Source: JAHEEL01 sp964195545 (GTDB lineage Bacteria > Actinomycetota > Acidimicrobiia > Spongiisociales > UBA5794). Taken from it: a stretch of 61,506 nucleotides of DNA. The stretch is taken from assembly GCA_964195545.1 (NCBI GenBank), contig CAXMQQ010000009.1, positions 1 to 61,506 of the forward strand. Direction: 5' to 3'. Below, piece after piece: positions 24,036 through 33,181 of this stretch. A program made the position numbers and the translations under genes. Under the pieces are notes generated by a model. That model worked only from the letters and a program-made list of their open reading frames with translations, did no database searches and had not been told where the DNA came from. Within the stretch, counting starts at the first letter, position 1. The number at the start of each line of letters is the position of its first letter.

Positions 24036-24953
24036 GGCTGGTCGCCAGTCTGTCTCACCGAAGACTTGTGACAGCAGTTCATACAGGAGTGGGTCGTAGG
24101 CCCGGAGTTCGTCTCTGGTGTCGACGTGGTTGTGGATCTGGTCCTCCTCGTCGATCTCTTCGTTGTTGGCATCAAAGAACGATTGAACACCCTCGGCCCA
24201 GTACATGTCCGAGTTCACCTCGGCGACGGTGTTCCGCCACAGGTCGGCCGCTATGGCACGTCCGTAGGCAGCTTCGATGGCATGATCCAAGCCATGGTCG
24301 ACGAGGGCGATCCCGAACCGTCGGATCGTCCATCCGAAGTCGCGGACGAACATGTCTTCCCCCTCGAAGCGGTCGGATTCGAGGCACAGGAGATTCTCTT
24401 CGGATCCGGCGACAACCGGGATCTCTTCGGTGCCGGGGAAGGAGCGGCCGAGTCGGTGCCAATCGGTTCCCGGATGGATCTTGTAGACGTCCTCGAATTC
24501 GGGCAGATCCGTGATGCGTTGATCTTGCCCGATGACGGCGATACCGTCGATCGAGACGGCAACGGACCCGGCGAGGTCGGGTCGCTCGGCAAGCAGACCG
24601 GCCATCCGGGCGGCGGCAGCTTCGAGCGCTCGGTCGTCGATGGACTCCGCCGCAAAGATGGCGATACCGTGCTGTTCGCACGTCTTGCGGTAGAAATCAT
24701 CGTCGGTGCCGATGCCTTCGATCACGCACGTTGGCTGGGGAAGCGTCGTTGTAGTGGTCGGCGTGGAGGTCGTCGTCGTGGAGGTCGTCGTGGAGGGGAG
24801 CGCGGTCGTGGTCGGGGAGAGCGTGGAACTCGTGGTTGCCAGCGGGGCGAACGTTGTGGCTGTCGCGGTTTCGACCTCTTCGGACGCCGTCTGGCATCCG
24901 GCAGCAAGGAACGCTACTGCGCACAGCAACACGGTCGATCGGAGGGCTCGCAT
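24027..24953 (-). CDS. Lipoprotein with Thr-rich linker and C-terminal degenerate peptidase-like domain
   Basis: This 308-aa secreted lipoprotein has signal peptide LLCAVAFLAAGC (Cys20), a Thr/Ser/Pro linker (residues ~28-72), then a globular domain. Family membership is not certain. The order FVRDFGW, AAYGRAIAADLWRNT, EYWAEG-like MYWAEGVQSFFDAN, HNHVDTRDELRAYDPLLYEL recalls a family of secreted putative zinc peptidases in which the first block reads xHEFAHxI. Here that block is VRDFGWTIRRF, so the zinc-binding histidines are absent. If the resemblance holds, this is a pseudo-peptidase or binding protein. Its last codons extend into microrepeat sequence. Confidence 0.7.
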   Translation of the reverse strand: MRALRSTVLLCAVAFLAAGCQTASEEVETATATTFAPLATTSSTLSPTTTALPSTTTSTTTTSTPTTTTTLPQPTCVIEGIGTDDDFYRKTCEQHGIAIFAAESIDDRALEAAAARMAGLLAERPDLAGSVAVSIDGIAVIGQDQRITDLPEFEDVYKIHPGTDWHRLGRSFPGTEEIPVVAGSEENLLCLESDRFEGEDMFVRDFGWTIRRFGIALVDHGLDHAIEAAYGRAIAADLWRNTVAEVNSDMYWAEGVQSFFDANNEEIDEEDQIHNHVDTRDELRAYDPLLYELLSQVFGETDWRPACP

Positions 24954-25090
24954 AGAGCGAAGATGCTACGGGTCCCGCGGGCCAAGGACGGTATTCGCCC
25001 CAAATGCGCGTGTCATGGCCGCGAGCGCGCTAACTTGTCCACAGGGCATAACGGGCGGTTGTACATGCAACCGAACGAAATGGTAGGAAG

Positions 25091-26371
25091 ATGCGGTCAA
25101 GACACGACCGGATCCTCGATCTCGCCGAGCGCAGGCTGAGCCTCGGAGTTGAGCTGGGTATTATCCAGCGGAGAATCGAAGACGAAGAGCTCGATGGTGC
25201 ACTCATCACCATCGATGGTCGACGGATGGTCAATTTCAGTTCATGCTCGTACCTTGCTCTCGATCGCGACGACCGACTCAAGAAAGCCGCGATCGACGCT
25301 ACTGAGCGGTATGGCACCAGCTATTCGTCATCGCCGACGTATACGGCGCTTCCTCTCTATGACACCCTCGAGGAACGGCTCCGCTTGATCACGGGCGGGG
25401 CGGTAGCGATCGCTCAGACCACGACACTCGCTCATATCGCGGCTCTGCCGATCATGGTGTCTCCCGAGGATCTCGTTCTCATCGATGCTCAGACACACGA
25501 CTCCGTGCACCTTGCGACACAGAATCTGAAGGGTGCAGGTGTCCGTGTCGAAACGGTGCCACACAGTGATATTCCTGCACTCGAGCGACGATTGACCGAG
25601 TTGGCCGGTGATTTCAACCATGTCTGGTATCTCGCGGACGGCGTGTACTCGATGCACGGCGATCTTGCCCCGGTGAAACAGGTCGCTGCCTTGCAGGATC
25701 GGTTCGACAATCTCTACACCTACTACGACGACGCGCATGGTTTCGGATGGCAAGGGGAGAGAGGCAGGGGGTATGTGCTGTCAGAGACTCCTCTCAACGA
25801 ACGCATGGTCATGGCGGCGGGATTCGCCAAATCGTTTGGATCTGTCGGTGCCGTCTTGGCGTTCGGCGATCCGGCGATTGCACGCCGGGTGCGACTGGTT
25901 GGCGGTCCGTTGACGTTCTCCGGTCCGATACCACCGCCCGACCTTGGGGCGGCAACGGAGTCCGCAGCGTTCCATCTCTCTCCGGCATATGGCGATCGGC
26001 AGGCTCGGCTTCTTGAGGACATTGAATGGGTCCGGTCGGAATTCGTAAGACGCCAACTGCCTGTGGCATCGCTGGCGACAAGTCCGATCTGGTTCATCCG
26101 AGTCGGCTCCCCCGAACTTGTCGCCGAAATGATCCTGCGCCTCATGGGTGAGGGGTACTATCTCAATGCAGCCGCGTTCCCGGCTGTTGCGCTGGGCGAC
26201 GGAGGCGTCAGATTCGCTCAGACCCTCCACAACACACGCGGGCAACTAACCGGACTCCTGGACGCTATTGAGCATCATCTACCGCAGGTGACTTCCGATC
26301 CCGACATGGTCATTGACCTGAGATATGAGACCGATGTTCGTGTAACCGGCGCCGAGTCACACCGGGTCTGA
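25091..26371 (+). CDS. PLP-dependent alpha-oxoamine synthase family protein
   Basis: This 426-aa protein belongs to the 8-amino-7-oxononanoate synthase / serine palmitoyltransferase / KBL family, which condenses an acyl-CoA with an amino acid. Visible are NFSSCSYLALDRDDRLKKAA, the PLP-stacking segment around TTLAHIAALP, the PLP-binding Asp/His in YYDDAHGFGW (~residues 211-220), and the Schiff-base lysine in GFAKSFGSVGAV (~246). GGTAGGAAG precedes ATG 25091. No bio genes adjoin it, so biotin synthesis is not supported; a lipid or signalling product is equally possible. Confidence 0.85.
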   Translation: MRSRHDRILDLAERRLSLGVELGIIQRRIEDEELDGALITIDGRRMVNFSSCSYLALDRDDRLKKAAIDATERYGTSYSSSPTYTALPLYDTLEERLRLITGGAVAIAQTTTLAHIAALPIMVSPEDLVLIDAQTHDSVHLATQNLKGAGVRVETVPHSDIPALERRLTELAGDFNHVWYLADGVYSMHGDLAPVKQVAALQDRFDNLYTYYDDAHGFGWQGERGRGYVLSETPLNERMVMAAGFAKSFGSVGAVLAFGDPAIARRVRLVGGPLTFSGPIPPPDLGAATESAAFHLSPAYGDRQARLLEDIEWVRSEFVRRQLPVASLATSPIWFIRVGSPELVAEMILRLMGEGYYLNAAAFPAVALGDGGVRFAQTLHNTRGQLTGLLDAIEHHLPQVTSDPDMVIDLRYETDVRVTGAESHRV

Positions 26372-26410
26372 TCGCTACACCTCGGTTCGATCCCTGCCGA
26401 TAGTTCAAAC

Positions 26411-28129
26411 ATGCAGGTCTCTGCACCTATCGGATCGACGCGGGATCGAGTCAGTGTTCCGTGGTACGTCAGTGCCACGTTCGCTCTGCTCGCCGTTGTG
26501 GCTGGAATCGTCGCGTTCGGGAGTCCGGACATGGCTCACAACGTTGCGCCGATCGGGATACTGATCGGCAACGTCGTTGCCGGGATCGTGTTCATACGTC
26601 GATCTATCCGTCTGGAGCGCGCTGAGCGGCGAGCTTGGAGGCTGGTCGGCATTGGCCTGATCATCGCAGCCTCCGGGATCGTTGTGGTCGCGATGCAGTT
26701 GGCCATCGTCGGTGATGCACCCACATTCGGCTTCACCGACCTGTTCTTCATCGGCGGGTACGCACTCATCCTCGTCGGTTTCGCATCGCTTCCGCACACC
26801 GCCGGCGATTCGTTGCAGCGTACGCGGGTGGCGTTCGACGGAATCATCGGAGCGATCTCTGTCGGTGCTCTCCTGTGGGTGTTCGCTCTCGACCGAATCG
26901 TTGTGGGCCTCGAAGATGCATCTCTCGGTGATCGGGTCTTCGGCTCGATGTATCCGCTGATCGATCTCGCAGTCGTTGTCATCATCATGATCGTGACGGT
27001 GCGTCGATCCAGCCATCGATTCGATCTACGGATGCTGCTGTTCACCGGTGCTGTCCTCCTCCAGTCCATCGCCGACGTGAGCTATTTGGTCGAGGGCGTC
27101 GGCCAGAGTTTCACCGAGGCGAAACCACTGTTCGTGGTCTACTTGGCGGCTGCTGCCCTGTTCCTTGCAACAGCGCTTGTTGTTGACCGGGTGCCGCCCC
27201 CGAGAGAGTATGCGGACCGGCGGCTCCCGCTCTGGTCCGTCCTCGCACCGTACTCCGCGGCGGCGATCATGGTCGGTGTACTGGTGTTCCGGCTGTGGGA
27301 TACGGACCTCGACCAGGGCGATCGCGTCCTTCTCGTCGCGACCCTGATCGTTGCAGTGCTTGTAATCGGTCGCCAAGGCATCGCTATTCGAGAGAATCGA
27401 AAGATCGTTGAGCAGCAACGATCCGATCTTGTGTCTTCGATCTCCCACGAGCTCAGGACACCGCTCACTGCCATGGTTGGCTTCGTCGCCGTGCTCCGGG
27501 AGGATCCGAAGCTCCACCTAGAAGAACGAGTCGAGATGATCGACGTGGTGGCGGAACAGGGATCCCACCTCGAGAGGATCGTTGAGGACCTCTTGGTCCT
27601 GGCTCATGACGAACCGAGCCGGATCGGACTCACGACCGCAGAACATCCCATCGGTCCGATCGTCGAGAGCGCGATTCGGACCGCTGGATACGAACCGCCG
27701 TATGTAACGACTGAGGTCGAACCCGGACTCACGGCAGTCGTCGATGGCGGGCGTATCGTTCAGATCCTCGTCAACCTCCTCTCCAATGCGCAACGATACG
27801 GCGGAGATAGGTGCCTGATTGTCGCAAAGGAGGAGAGCACCCGGTTGGTCATTGAGGTTCACGACTCAGGGCCCGGCGTCCCGAAGAAGTACGAACTGAC
27901 GATCTGGGAGCGGTTCGAACGCGGTCCGAACCGCTACAACGCAAGCATCCCTGGATCAGGCATCGGCCTGGCGATGGTCCGCACAATCGCAGCGGCTCAC
28001 GGCGGCCGGGTCGGCTACCGCGAGTCCGAGCGGCTCGGTGGAGCATGCTTCTCTATCGATCTCCCGGGCATCGTCGGCAAGATCGAGCCAAGCGTGATGG
28101 GGTCGTCCACGACAATGGCGATTGGCTAG
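26411..28129 (+). CDS. Membrane sensor histidine kinase (orphan)
   Basis: This 572-aa protein has a large membrane sensor region (residues ~15-320, eight or more hydrophobic segments) with no recognisable extracellular domain, then HisKA with SSISHELRTPLTAM (phospho-His346). The HATPase domain has NLLSNAQRYGG (N box), DSGPGVPKK (G1) and GSGIGLAMVRTIAAAHGG (G2). No response regulator is adjacent. The spacer before ATG 26411 lacks a Shine-Dalgarno but has GATAGT six nt upstream, so a leaderless transcript is plausible. Its stop is close to a microrepeat block shared with the convergent clpB gene. Confidence 0.92.
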   Translation: MQVSAPIGSTRDRVSVPWYVSATFALLAVVAGIVAFGSPDMAHNVAPIGILIGNVVAGIVFIRRSIRLERAERRAWRLVGIGLIIAASGIVVVAMQLAIVGDAPTFGFTDLFFIGGYALILVGFASLPHTAGDSLQRTRVAFDGIIGAISVGALLWVFALDRIVVGLEDASLGDRVFGSMYPLIDLAVVVIIMIVTVRRSSHRFDLRMLLFTGAVLLQSIADVSYLVEGVGQSFTEAKPLFVVYLAAAALFLATALVVDRVPPPREYADRRLPLWSVLAPYSAAAIMVGVLVFRLWDTDLDQGDRVLLVATLIVAVLVIGRQGIAIRENRKIVEQQRSDLVSSISHELRTPLTAMVGFVAVLREDPKLHLEERVEMIDVVAEQGSHLERIVEDLLVLAHDEPSRIGLTTAEHPIGPIVESAIRTAGYEPPYVTTEVEPGLTAVVDGGRIVQILVNLLSNAQRYGGDRCLIVAKEESTRLVIEVHDSGPGVPKKYELTIWERFERGPNRYNASIPGSGIGLAMVRTIAAAHGGRVGYRESERLGGACFSIDLPGIVGKIEPSVMGSSTTMAIG

Positions 28130-28142
28130 ACGGCTCCACCAT

Positions 28143-28215
28143 CGGTAGTCGGTATCCGGTGAAGACTGCACTTGTACTGCTTGCTGCTCATAGCTCATAG
28201 CTCATAGCTCGCCCC
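28143..28215. repeat. Composite microrepeat block between convergent genes
   Basis: GGTAGTCGG, then three exact GCTCATA copies plus GCTC (28186-28210), then CCCCTGTCACCCCTC. The GCTCATA word recurs at 33.17 kb and the CCCCTGTCAC word at 41.83 kb. Confidence 0.8.
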
Positions 28216-28217
28216 TG

Positions 28218-30797
28218 TCACCCCTCAATTCTGTGGAAACCCAGGGCATCACCGTCCGCCACCACCTCGATCGTGTCTCCGTCGCGGAAGGTTCCGTCCA
28301 GGATCGCCAACGCGAGAGGATCGCCGATCGCCGTCTGGAGAAGACGCTTGAGGGGGCGTGCCCCGTACACGGCGTCGTAGCCGTGCTCCGTCAACCAGTC
28401 AGCGGCTCCGTCCGTGAGCTCGAGGCCAATACGTCGATCGGCGAGACGCGCCGCGAGTCCGGCGAACTGGATGGTCGCGATCTTCCTGAGATCATCCTTC
28501 GTGAGCCGATGGAACACGATCACGTCGTCGATCCGGTTCAGGAACTCGGGACGGAAGTGGGCCTTCACGGATTCCATCACGCGGGCTTCGATGAGATCCT
28601 CCGGGAGCTCTGGATCGATGAACTCAGACCCTAGATTCGATGTCATGATCAGCACCGTGTTCGAGAAATCGACGGTGCGGCCTCGTCCGTCCGTCAATCT
28701 TCCGTCGTCGAGCAATTGGAGGAGGACGTTGAACACGTCCGGGTGGGCCTTCTCGACCTCGTCGAGGAGGATCACGGAGTAGGGTCGACGGCGTACCGCT
28801 TCGGTCAACTGGCCACCTTCGTCGTACCCCACGTAGCCTGGGGGTGCACCGATCAGACGGCTCACCGAGTGCTTCTCCATGTATTCCGACATGTCGATTC
28901 GCACCATGGCTCGCTCGTCGTCGAACAGGAAGCCCGCGAGGGCACGGGCGAGTTCGGTCTTGCCGACACCCGTAGGTCCGAGGAAGAGGAACGAGCCGAT
29001 CGGGCGATTCGGATCTGAGAGTCCGGCACGGGAGCGCCGGATGGCGTTCGCTACAGACTCAACTGCGTCGTTCTGACCGACGACCCGTTCGTGGAGATGC
29101 TCTTCGAGGCGGACGAGTTTGTGAACCTCACCCTCCATCAGCTTCGCCACCGGAATCCCGGTCCAACGACTCACCACTTCGGCAACGTCTTCTTCGTCCA
29201 CTTCCTCTTTCAGCATCTTGGTGGTCGACTGAAGCCCCTCGAGCTCCGTCTGGCGATCCGCGAGGTCGCTCTCGAAGGACGGAAGGGATCCGTAACGGAG
29301 TTCGGCAGCCTGTTGCAGGTCACCGTCCCGCTCCGCTCGATCAGCAACCGCACGGGTCTCTTCGATGTCGTGCTTCACAGAACGAATGCCGTCGATCGCA
29401 TCCTTCTCCGACTGCCAGTGAGCCGAGAGCTCGTCGAGGTCTTCAGCCAGATCAGCGAGCTCCTGCTCGATCGTTGCGAGTCGCTCCATCGAAGCTGTAT
29501 CGGTCTCTTTGGCGAGCGCTTGGCGTTCGATCTCGAGCTGCCTGCGTCGTCGGGTCAGTTCGTCGATCTCCTCCGGCATGGAGTCGATCTCGATTCGGAG
29601 ATGCGAGGCAGATTCGTCGACGAGGTCGATCGCCTTGTCGGGGAGGAGGCGACCGGTGATGTACCTATCAGAGAGCACAGCAGCCGCGACCAGAGACGCG
29701 TCGGTGATACGAACGCCGTGATGGACTTCGTAGCGTTCTTTGAGGCCACGGAGTATCCCGATGGTCTCCTCCACCGTAGGTGGTTCAACCAGGATGGGCT
29801 GGAATCGACGTTCGAGTGCCGGGTCCTTCTCGATGTACTTCCGGAACTCGTCGAGGGTTGTCGCTCCGATCATCCGTAGTTCGCCGCGGGCGAGCATCGG
29901 CTTCAGCATGTTGGAGGCGTCCATCGAGCCTTCGGAGGCGCCGGCTCCCACGATGGTGTGCATCTCGTCGATGAACGTGACGACGCGTCCTTCGGCAGCC
30001 TCGATTTCGTTCAGAACCGCCTGAAGTCGCTCCTCGAATTCGCCCCGGTACTTGGCGCCGGCAACGAGTGTTCCCATGTCGAGGCCGACGATCCGCTTGT
30101 TCTTCAGGCCTTCGGGGACGTCACCTTCGATGATCCGTTGGGCTAGACCTTCAACGATGGCGGTCTTGCCAACACCGGCTTCACCGATGAGCACAGGGTT
30201 GTTCTTCGTCCGGCGTGACAGCACCTGGATCGTGCGGCGGATCTCCTCGTCTCGACCGATCACCGGATCGAGTTTGCCCTGCTTGGCGAGTTCGGTGAGG
30301 TCGCGCCCGTACTTCTCGAGCGGCGCGAACGTGTCCTCGGGGTTCTGCGATGTGATCCGCTGGCTGCCGCGAACCTCGGTGAGTGCTCCAAGGATCGCAT
30401 CCTTCGTGACACCTGCCCGGCGCAAGATGGCGCCGGTCGATCCGGCGGAAACGGAGAGAGCCAACAGCAGGTGCTCGACCGAGATGTAGTCATCCTTGAG
30501 AGCCCGGCGTTCGTTCTCGGCTCCCTCGAATACGGCAAGCGACTCCGGGGAGAAGGAGGCCTCGCTTCCACCGACGATGGTGGGGATCGCTGCGAGAGTC
30601 CGCTCAACCGGGCGGGTGATGTCCGTCGCGTGAATGTCGAGTTTCGCAAGGAGGGGGTAGATGAGTCCGTGGGTCTGGGCGAGGAGACCCGCGAGCAAGT
30701 GTTCGGGTTCCACATACGGTTGGGTACGCTGAGTCGCGAGGTCACGTGCGGAGAGGACGGCCTGTTGCGATTTCTGTGTGAAGGCGTTGAAGTCCAT
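28218..30797 (-). CDS. clpB: ATP-dependent disaggregase ClpB
   Basis: This 859-aa Hsp100 chaperone extracts polypeptides from aggregates together with DnaK. The Clp N-domain is at residues 1-145, NBD1 has Walker A GEAGVGKT (205-212), and the M-domain coiled coil spans about 390-530 (RRRQLEIERQALAKE). NBD2 has GPTGVGKTELARALAG (~604-619), and the C-terminal D2 small domain has GARPLKRLLQ. Length and domain order match ClpB rather than ClpC or ClpA, since the M-domain is full length. A degenerate HAIR box in its promoter suggests HspR-type heat-shock control. DnaK and HspR are not in this window. Confidence 0.97.
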   Translation of the reverse strand: MDFNAFTQKSQQAVLSARDLATQRTQPYVEPEHLLAGLLAQTHGLIYPLLAKLDIHATDITRPVERTLAAIPTIVGGSEASFSPESLAVFEGAENERRALKDDYISVEHLLLALSVSAGSTGAILRRAGVTKDAILGALTEVRGSQRITSQNPEDTFAPLEKYGRDLTELAKQGKLDPVIGRDEEIRRTIQVLSRRTKNNPVLIGEAGVGKTAIVEGLAQRIIEGDVPEGLKNKRIVGLDMGTLVAGAKYRGEFEERLQAVLNEIEAAEGRVVTFIDEMHTIVGAGASEGSMDASNMLKPMLARGELRMIGATTLDEFRKYIEKDPALERRFQPILVEPPTVEETIGILRGLKERYEVHHGVRITDASLVAAAVLSDRYITGRLLPDKAIDLVDESASHLRIEIDSMPEEIDELTRRRRQLEIERQALAKETDTASMERLATIEQELADLAEDLDELSAHWQSEKDAIDGIRSVKHDIEETRAVADRAERDGDLQQAAELRYGSLPSFESDLADRQTELEGLQSTTKMLKEEVDEEDVAEVVSRWTGIPVAKLMEGEVHKLVRLEEHLHERVVGQNDAVESVANAIRRSRAGLSDPNRPIGSFLFLGPTGVGKTELARALAGFLFDDERAMVRIDMSEYMEKHSVSRLIGAPPGYVGYDEGGQLTEAVRRRPYSVILLDEVEKAHPDVFNVLLQLLDDGRLTDGRGRTVDFSNTVLIMTSNLGSEFIDPELPEDLIEARVMESVKAHFRPEFLNRIDDVIVFHRLTKDDLRKIATIQFAGLAARLADRRIGLELTDGAADWLTEHGYDAVYGARPLKRLLQTAIGDPLALAILDGTFRDGDTIEVVADGDALGFHRIEG

Positions 30798-30869
30798 GAG
30801 GATCCGTTCTTCGTCGTTTGGAGTCTGTCAGTTGTTCAACACCAGAAATGATACACGTATGCCAGAAAA

Positions 30870-30890
30870 TTTGAGTCAATATATGTCAAG
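30870..30890 (-). promoter_or_regulatory. Degenerate HAIR (HspR) box upstream of clpB
   Basis: On the clpB strand this reads CTTGACA-N7-ACTCAAA, matching the HAIR inverted repeat CTTGAGT-N7-ACTCAAG at 11 of 14 positions. TTGACA/TTGACT hexamers overlap it, so a bound repressor would cover the -35 region. It also lies in the promoter region of the divergent methyltransferase gene. Confidence 0.6.
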
Positions 30891-30911
30891 TTCAATACAG
30901 TGGGGTCTGTC

Positions 30912-31382
30912 ATGAGCTTCGTCGATCGAGGTGGCTGGTGGGTCGTTGCCCAACTCATCCTTTTTGGCCTGTATGCCCTTGCGATGCTCGGAACCGAGAG
31001 CATCACCGAAGGGATCGGCCTGGAGTTCGCCAGGGTCGTTGGCATCGCCATGGTGATCGTCGCCGTGGTCATCGGGGTCTGGTCGTTCGTCCTTCTCGGT
31101 CGGAATCTCACGATCTACCCGTATCCGGTTCATGAAGCCACGCTCACGGACCGTGGGCCGTATCGCCTGGTCCGGCACCCGATCTACCTGGCGGTCATCG
31201 TCGGTGGCGTCGGTCTGGGGCTTGCGTTGCTTAGCACGGCGGGCGTTCTCGTGGCGCTCGTGTTCATTCCCTTCTTCAGCGCGAAGACCGGATTCGAGGA
31301 GGACGGACTGGTCGAGCGCGTCCCCGGGTATCGCGAATACCGATCCACGATCCCATATCGGATCATCCCCTGGGTGATGTGA
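30912..31382 (+). CDS. Isoprenylcysteine carboxyl methyltransferase-like membrane protein
   Basis: This ~156-aa small integral membrane protein has four hydrophobic segments. The C-terminal half carries the ICMT/PEMT family pattern, with YPYPVHEATLTDRGPYRLVRHPIYLA (read in two parts) and YREYRSTIPYRIIP, which bind S-adenosylmethionine and the lipid substrate. Bacteria lack CaaX proteins, so the substrate is probably a lipid or quinone-like small molecule. ATG 30912 is preferred to the upstream GTG 30900, with GTGGGG as a weak ribosome site. It is divergent from clpB. Confidence 0.82.
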   Translation: MSFVDRGGWWVVAQLILFGLYALAMLGTESITEGIGLEFARVVGIAMVIVAVVIGVWSFVLLGRNLTIYPYPVHEATLTDRGPYRLVRHPIYLAVIVGGVGLGLALLSTAGVLVALVFIPFFSAKTGFEEDGLVERVPGYREYRSTIPYRIIPWVM

Positions 31383-31459
31383 GGCGCTCTCGTTCGGACC
31401 AATCGGAAATGGAAACGCGGGCTGCGGCGTTATCCAACGACCGAACAGGGAGTTCAATA

Positions 31460-31744
31460 GTGCCGAAAGCAGTATGGAACGGAGCCGTCCTCGCTGAGAG
31501 CGACGACATCGTGATGGTCGAGGGGAATCACTACTTCCCGCCATCGTCACTCAACAGGGAGTTCTTCGCTCCAAGTAACCAGAAGAGCCGGTGCCCGTGG
31601 AAGGGGTTGGCGGGGTACTACGACGTCACCGTGGGCGGCAGGACGAATCCCGGTGCCGCGTGGTTCTACGCCGAGCCGAAGGCGGGAGCGGAAGACATCA
31701 AGAACAGGGTCGCCTTCTGGCGAGGAGTTCGAGTCGAGGAGTAG
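31460..31744 (+). CDS. DUF427 family protein
   Basis: This 94-aa protein matches the DUF427 fold: VPKAVWNGAVLAESDD, VEGNHYFPPSSL, KSRCPWKGLAGYYDV, WFYAEPKAGAEDIKNRVAF. The GTG start at 31460 is chosen because AGGGAG lies just upstream and the resulting length equals the usual size of the family. An upstream ATG at 31388 is out of keeping with that. The function of DUF427 proteins is unknown. It sits alone between the methyltransferase and an unrelated hypothetical gene. Confidence 0.9.
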   Translation: MPKAVWNGAVLAESDDIVMVEGNHYFPPSSLNREFFAPSNQKSRCPWKGLAGYYDVTVGGRTNPGAAWFYAEPKAGAEDIKNRVAFWRGVRVEE

Positions 31745-31810
31745 GACCCTGCCGGCACCAGGCAGATTCGTCCGCAACGTTATCCTGGCGTTCCGCGACC
31801 ACGGAGCCCC

Positions 31811-32467
31811 ATGATTCCCATCCGCATCGTCGAGACCGAACGAGAGGGCTTTGACGAACCCGTCGTCGAACTCTGGATGGAGAACGAGTTCGTCGGGATG
31901 GTGTTCTGGGATGGCTCGGCGACGGTCGTCCAGGTCTACCCAGCCGGGGACGATGACGTTCACGACCTCGAATTGCGGGATCTCTTCCGTGCCCTCGAGA
32001 TGGCCGAGCGGATCGTCGATCCGTTGGCGTTCGATCAGGTGGAGGGACTCGTTCAGCTCGATGGAGGACGCGCTCAGGCGAAGCGGGAAGAGGTCGAGGA
32101 CGACTGGTCGGACGAGGATCCGTCAACGGTTGAGCTCCTTTCGGAGTTCGACCCGCTGGCCGCCTTCCGGTCAGAGGACGGTGAAGGATTCTTTCCGAAG
32201 GACGTCGCCGAGCGGTTCATCCGGCGTTGCGAGGAACTGCGACTCGCTGTGGTCGAGATGGAGGGCTTCGATCTCATCACGGGCGAACTGAAGGCTCGGC
32301 CCGGTCTCGAACTCGTGGTCCAGCCTCAGTCGATCATGTCGGCTGCCGAGTTCTGCTCGCACGCGAACGCCACAGCGCTCGACCACCTCACCGGGTGGCC
32401 CGTCCGAGACTCGTTCGTTGTTGCTTTCGTCGTCCAGCAGCAGAACGGCGAGACGATTGTGGCGTGA
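31811..32467 (+). CDS. Hypothetical acidic protein
   Basis: This 218-aa protein was not recognised. It has no signal peptide or membrane segment. The N-terminal ~75 residues look like a small beta-rich fold (IRIVETEREGFDEPVVELWM, FVGMVFWDGSATVVQVYP). An acidic linker (KREEVEDDWSDEDPSTVE) follows, then a C-terminal half with a helix (FIRRCEELRLAVVEMEGFD) and a strand-rich end. The coding assignment rests on length, codon use like its neighbours, and the space it fills. No strong Shine-Dalgarno precedes ATG 31811. Confidence 0.7.
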   Translation: MIPIRIVETEREGFDEPVVELWMENEFVGMVFWDGSATVVQVYPAGDDDVHDLELRDLFRALEMAERIVDPLAFDQVEGLVQLDGGRAQAKREEVEDDWSDEDPSTVELLSEFDPLAAFRSEDGEGFFPKDVAERFIRRCEELRLAVVEMEGFDLITGELKARPGLELVVQPQSIMSAAEFCSHANATALDHLTGWPVRDSFVVAFVVQQQNGETIVA

Positions 32468-32561
32468 GGATCCAGCCTCGCTGGATGCAGTCGGTACTCA
32501 ATGATCGGTTCTAGGCCAAGTAGCATTGCCGGAACGATCCGAATGAGGGAGATTCTCGTCG

Positions 32562-33071
32562 ATGTTTGACTACAAAGAATTGAAGGCCTACTGGTGGCTG
32601 TTCCTGGTCTCCGGACTCTTCAGTCTCTTCATCGGGGCTGCACTTGTGTTCTGGCCGGGCAAGACACTCACCGTGGTTGGTTGGCTCATTGGCCTCTGGA
32701 TGCTCTTCTTCGGCGTTCTCCGGGTCGTGATGGCTCTCTTCGGTGGCAAGGCAGACGGACGATGGATCGTCCTGGTCGTCGGCATCGTCGTGATGAAGAA
32801 CCCTGCCGAGACGATCGGGATCATCGCTCTCCTCGCAGCCATCTTCTGGATCATCAGTGGAATCATCGATGTGTTCCGTGCCTTTACGGACGGCGACATG
32901 CCGTCCCGAGGCTGGGTCATATTCGGCGGCATCGCGGCGATCGGGGCAGGTGCCGTCTTGCTGCTGTGGCCTGCAGCAACCGTCACTGTCCTCGCGATCA
33001 TCGCCGGGATCTTCTTCTTCATCGACGGTGTCATGCAGATCCTTGCCGGCTTCGAACTGAAGAAGGGCTGA
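32562..33071 (+). CDS. HdeD family membrane protein
   Basis: This 169-aa protein has six hydrophobic segments arranged as three repeated pairs, as in HdeD/DUF308 acid-resistance membrane proteins (WWLFLVSGLFSLFIGAALVF, LIGLWMLFFGVLRVV, VIFGGIAAIGAGAVLLLWP). The N-terminus is short and soluble (MFDYKELKAY). The exact role of HdeD homologues outside enterobacteria is not established. It is monocistronic, with a microrepeat block and a small CCCCG/CGGGG hairpin (33114-33126) downstream. Confidence 0.88.
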   Translation: MFDYKELKAYWWLFLVSGLFSLFIGAALVFWPGKTLTVVGWLIGLWMLFFGVLRVVMALFGGKADGRWIVLVVGIVVMKNPAETIGIIALLAAIFWIISGIIDVFRAFTDGDMPSRGWVIFGGIAAIGAGAVLLLWPAATVTVLAIIAGIFFFIDGVMQILAGFELKKG

Positions 33072-33086
33072 TCCAGCGACGCTGAA

Positions 33087-33175
33087 CGTAGTCCGTAGCC
33101 GGTAGTCGGGTTCCCCCGTCGCGGGGTGGGCGACGTGGAGCGTCAAGGACTGAGTGGGATCGTGCTCATAGCTCG
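33087..33175. repeat. Microrepeat blocks, GTAGTC and GCTCATA types
   Basis: CGTAGTCCGTAGCCGGTAGTC (33087-33107) and GCTCATAGCTCGG (33163-33175) flank a small hairpin between the convergent HdeD and antiporter genes. Confidence 0.65.
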
Positions 33176-33181
33176 GCGCCT

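Noticed and set aside
26385..26402. GGTTCGATCCC resembling a tRNA T-loop before the sensor kinase gene
   Set aside because: Flanking bases do not form a T-stem, and no acceptor, D or anticodon arms are found around it.
28186..28210. GCTCATA triple repeat as part of a CRISPR array
   Set aside because: Units are 7 nt with no spacers and no cas genes.
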